A DNA stretch of 8,483 nucleotides, taken from the NCBI GenBank assembly GCA_036641395.1, contig JAVWEY010000050.1, positions 1 through 8,483 on the forward strand, read 5' to 3'. Both the position numbers and the translations under genes were made by a program. The notes below the pieces were generated by a model that did not search any database, had not been told where the DNA came from, and worked only from the letters and a program-made list of their open reading frames with translations. The stretch comes from JAVXTH01 sp036641395 (GTDB taxonomy: Bacteria; Bacillota_I; Bacilli_A; Erysipelotrichales; Erysipelotrichaceae). Each line of letters starts with the position of its first letter. Position 1 is the stretch's first letter. This document shows, piece by piece, positions 6,464 through 8,483 of the stretch.

Positions 6464-6680
6464 TCAACATATTATGAAAGTTTTTACATCTTTTTGTGAA
6501 ATGTAAACCCTTTCTTAATAATAATATTCCATATTTAAAAAACCTCTGATTTTATCATTTAGAAAAGATAAAACTAATCACAAAATCAAAGAAACTATTT
6601 TTTTGTATAAAATATGTGATTTTAATAAAAATGTATTATTCACCTACAGCATATATATAATATCCATGAAATTTCCTTTA
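6464..6680. other. AT-rich divergent intergenic spacer
   Basis: This stretch lies between the nrd promoter and the promoter of the symporter gene. It has no ORF with a ribosome site, no recognisable structured RNA and no terminator. It contains two short inverted repeats: TTTACAT/ATGTAAA (6483-6489 and 6501-6507, 11-base loop) and TTTTATC/GATAAAA (6550-6556 and 6567-6573, 10-base loop). Neither matches a known operator. Confidence 0.5.
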
Positions 6681-6709
6681 TTGACTTAATTTATTAACTC
6701 TATTACAAT
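6681..6709 (+). promoter_or_regulatory. Promoter of the sodium symporter gene
   Basis: TTGACT (6681-6686), a 17-base spacer and TACAAT (6704-6709) each match the sigma-A consensus at five of six positions. The start near 6716 leaves a leader of about 32 bases, too short for a T-box or other large riboswitch. A small dyad, GAAA-GGG-TTTC (6717-6727), sits at the predicted start. Confidence 0.8.
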
Positions 6710-6747
6710 TACATACGAAAGGGTTTCAATTTAAGGGTGTTTAGTTT

Positions 6748-8202
6748 ATGAAATCAAGGGAAAATTTTTCATCACGTCTCGGCTTTATTTTAATATCAGC
6801 CGGATGTGCCGTAGGTCTTGGTAATGTTTGGCGCTTTCCTTATATTACTGGAAAATATGGAGGTGCTGCCTTCGTATTATTATATTTAGTATTCTTAGTT
6901 ATACTTGGTTTACCAATTATGGTGATGGAATTCTCCGTAGGTCGTGCTTCACAGAAGTCTGCAGCAAAATCTTTTGATGTATTAGAGCCAAAGAAAACTT
7001 CGTGGCATAACATTAAATATGTTGCCATTGGCGGGAATTACTTATTAATGATGTTCTATACAACCGTTGGTGGTTGGATGTTGAATTATTGTTTTAAAAT
7101 GGCAACCGGTACCTTTCATGGCTTGAACGCAAATGAAGTATCGAATGCGTTTGGCTCGATGTTATCAAATCCTGGGGAAAACTTATTTTGGATGTTAGCA
7201 ACGATAATCATTGGTTTTGTTGTTTGTAGCAAAGGTTTACAAAACGGCGTTGAGAAAATATCAAAATATATGATGTCATGTTTATTCATTGTTATGATTG
7301 TTCTTGTTGTTCGTGCTGTAACTTTACCAAATGCGATTGAAGGTCTTAAGTTCTACCTTATTCCTGACTTCGGGAAAATGGTATCCGCTGGTTTAGGTGA
7401 TGCGATTTTTGCGGCGATGGGACAAGCATTCTTTACTTTAAGTCTAGGTATTGGTTCATTAGCAATATTTGGAAGTTACATTGGTAAAGAACGTAGTTTA
7501 CTTGGTGAAAGTATTAACGTTTGTATCCTTGATACATTAGTAGCCTTCATTGCTGGTTTAATTATCTTTCCTGCTTGTTTCTCCTTTAATGTAGCTGCAG
7601 ATAGCGGACCTGGTTTAGTCTTTGTGACCTTACCAAATGTTTTTAACGCCATGTCAATGGGAAGTCTATGGGGATGTTTATTCTTCTTATTTATGTCATT
7701 TGCCGCTTTAACTACAGTAATTGCCGTATTTGAAAATATTGTTGCTTATGCACTAGATTGTGGTTGGACAAGAAAAAAAGCAGTTATCTTTAACTTCATT
7801 TTAGTTCTAATCTTATCCATTCCTTGTGCACTAGGATTTAACGTTTTATCATTTATTCAACCATTAGGACTAGGTAGTACGATTCAAGATTTAGAAGATT
7901 TCATTGTTTCTAATAACTTATTACCACTAGGATCCTTATTATACTTATTCTTTTGTACTCATCGTTATGGTTGGGGATGGAAATCTTTTATTGAAGAAGC
8001 AAATGCTGGAAAAGGTTTAAAGTTTCCAACTGCAATTAAAGGTTATGTAACGTTCATTCTTCCTTTCATTGTATTGTTTATCTTCTTTCAAGGATATATT
8101 CAAAAATTCGCATTTCCACTTAATGTGATTCTACCAACCATCATCCTAATTTTAGTTTTAGTTATTCCAATTCAATCTTATTTAAAGGGTAAAAATAAAT
8201 AA
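6748..8202 (+). CDS. Sodium-dependent transporter, NSS/SNF family
   Basis: This 484-residue symporter should carry an amino acid or related amine into the cell with Na+. TM1 holds the family motif GCAVGLGNVWRFP (20-31), with Asn26 and Arg29 matching the LeuT Na1 ligand and extracellular gate. TM2 continues in GGAAFVLLYL through GLPIMVMEFSVGR. Tyr104 in TM3 (MFYTTVGGW) matches LeuT Tyr108, and TM6 has GQAFFTLSLG (225-234) with Phe229 and Thr230. TM8 has AALTTV with Thr322-Thr323 at the Na2 site, and Asp384 may be the second gate residue. About twelve membrane segments are visible, the last at roughly 457-478. The length is normal for bacterial members. The substrate cannot be decided: tryptophan/tyrosine-type carriers are common in this clade, and the LeuT Phe259 position is Ile here. 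The ATG has AAGGGTG 8 bases upstream. It is monocistronic, with its own promoter and terminator. Confidence 0.93.
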   Translation: MKSRENFSSRLGFILISAGCAVGLGNVWRFPYITGKYGGAAFVLLYLVFLVILGLPIMVMEFSVGRASQKSAAKSFDVLEPKKTSWHNIKYVAIGGNYLLMMFYTTVGGWMLNYCFKMATGTFHGLNANEVSNAFGSMLSNPGENLFWMLATIIIGFVVCSKGLQNGVEKISKYMMSCLFIVMIVLVVRAVTLPNAIEGLKFYLIPDFGKMVSAGLGDAIFAAMGQAFFTLSLGIGSLAIFGSYIGKERSLLGESINVCILDTLVAFIAGLIIFPACFSFNVAADSGPGLVFVTLPNVFNAMSMGSLWGCLFFLFMSFAALTTVIAVFENIVAYALDCGWTRKKAVIFNFILVLILSIPCALGFNVLSFIQPLGLGSTIQDLEDFIVSNNLLPLGSLLYLFFCTHRYGWGWKSFIEEANAGKGLKFPTAIKGYVTFILPFIVLFIFFQGYIQKFAFPLNVILPTIILILVLVIPIQSYLKGKNK

Positions 8203-8208
8203 ACAAAA

Positions 8209-8249
8209 CCTCTAAACAGCCATATCAGTGCTAGTTTAGAGGCTTTTTA
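8209..8249 (+). terminator. Terminator, probably bidirectional
   Basis: A perfect 9-bp stem, CCTCTAAAC (8209-8217) with GTTTAGAGG (8234-8242), can be extended by AGC/GCT past one bulged base and is followed by CTTTTTA. It starts 6 bases after the symporter stop. On the minus strand the same stem is followed by TTTTG and a T-rich stretch, so it may also serve the convergent YczE-like gene, whose last codons and TAG lie inside the right arm. Confidence 0.88.
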
Positions 8250-8483
8250 TTTAATAATTTAAGAAAGAATTGAATACCAGTACCCATAAGTAGAATAGCT
8301 AACAATGTACCAATTCCAAATTGTGCACCCAATATTATACCTGTGAGTGATAAGGCGATATCTATCGTTGTACGAATATAACCAACTGCTATTTTAGATT
8401 GCTTAGCGATACTAAATACAAGTGCCTCATATGCTCCCATGCCTAAATTAGCCTGTTAATAATAAGCGACACCAAAGGAGAGA
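8231..8483 (-). pseudogene. YczE/YitT-like membrane protein, 3' part with in-frame stop
   Basis: The readable C-terminal part (MGAYEALVFSIAKQSKIAVGYIRTTIDIALSLTGIILGAQFGIGTLLAILLMG and on to KKPLN) resembles the second half of YczE-type integral membrane proteins, which are about 200 residues and of unknown function. In the same frame, just upstream, the sequence reads LSFGVAYY, TAA (8456-8458), QANLG, then MGAYEA. LSFGVAYY-x-QANLGMGAYEAL fits the family's 'G-x-A-L-x-x-x-A-x-L-G' region without any gap, so the TAA appears to be a nonsense change and not a natural gene boundary. The ATG at 8440 has no ribosome site, so a separate 69-residue product is unlikely. The gene runs off the window, so its 5' half is unseen. 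Alternatives are a sequencing error or readthrough. The remaining segments look intact, suggesting recent inactivation. It is convergent with the symporter gene and shares its terminator. Confidence 0.6.

Noticed and set aside
6474..6506. Short plus-strand ORF (10 codons) in the divergent spacer
   Set aside because: It has no ribosome site or promoter; ATG-to-stop runs this short are expected by chance.
6656..6661. TATAAT upstream of the symporter gene as its promoter
   Set aside because: There is no -35 at 16-18 bases and no extended -10. The TTGACT/TACAAT pair at 6681-6709 is much better and closer to the gene.
6840..7028. Minus-strand ORF of 62 codons opposite the symporter gene
   Set aside because: It is antisense to TM1-TM3 of the transporter, without a promoter or ribosome site.

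Overview
The window is AT-rich DNA, consistent with a low-GC Bacillota (Firmicute) that can grow without oxygen. The evidence is the anaerobic class III ribonucleotide reductase genes, strong AGGAGG-type ribosome sites, sigma-A-like promoters with extended -10 elements, and a YcxB-like membrane protein. A lineage such as Erysipelotrichia is plausible, but that is inference; there is no rRNA or other marker gene here.

Layout, left to right. (1) A minus-strand pair at 49-1121: a two-TM YcxB-like protein translated into an HD-domain phosphohydrolase through an ATGA overlap, with an extended -10 promoter just upstream. (2) A minus-strand ABC exporter pair at 1240-2653: a BcrA/LanF-like ATPase with a glutamate where the Q-loop glutamine usually sits, overlapping a six-TM permease. 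A rho-independent terminator follows the permease. (3) A minus-strand anaerobic RNR operon at 2859-6397, transcribed activase first and reductase second, closed by a terminator. (4) A 350-bp divergent intergenic region with one well-formed promoter for each direction and several inverted repeats on the nrd side. (5) A plus-strand neurotransmitter:sodium symporter family transporter at 6748-8202, ending in a strong terminator. (6) The 3' part of a convergent YczE/YitT-like membrane protein gene at the right edge, which carries an in-frame TAA and looks disrupted.

The most notable feature is the nrd operon. Its first gene is a single ORF joining a complete MarR-type winged-helix regulator (about residues 3-141) to a complete radical-SAM NrdG-type activase (about 148-378). 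Its second gene is an NrdD with an N-terminal ATP-cone, a glycyl-radical C-terminal region and an added C-terminal glutaredoxin-like domain with a CPNC motif. Two polypeptides therefore appear to hold regulator, activase, allosteric site, catalytic subunit and reductant. The promoter has a dyad exactly over its extended -10, a SlyA/MarR-like core palindrome at its -35, and a partial match to the NrdR box in the spacer, so autoregulation by the MarR domain is a testable hypothesis.

The rest is ordinary housekeeping or transport content. No tRNA, rRNA, CRISPR, insertion sequence or phage gene was seen.
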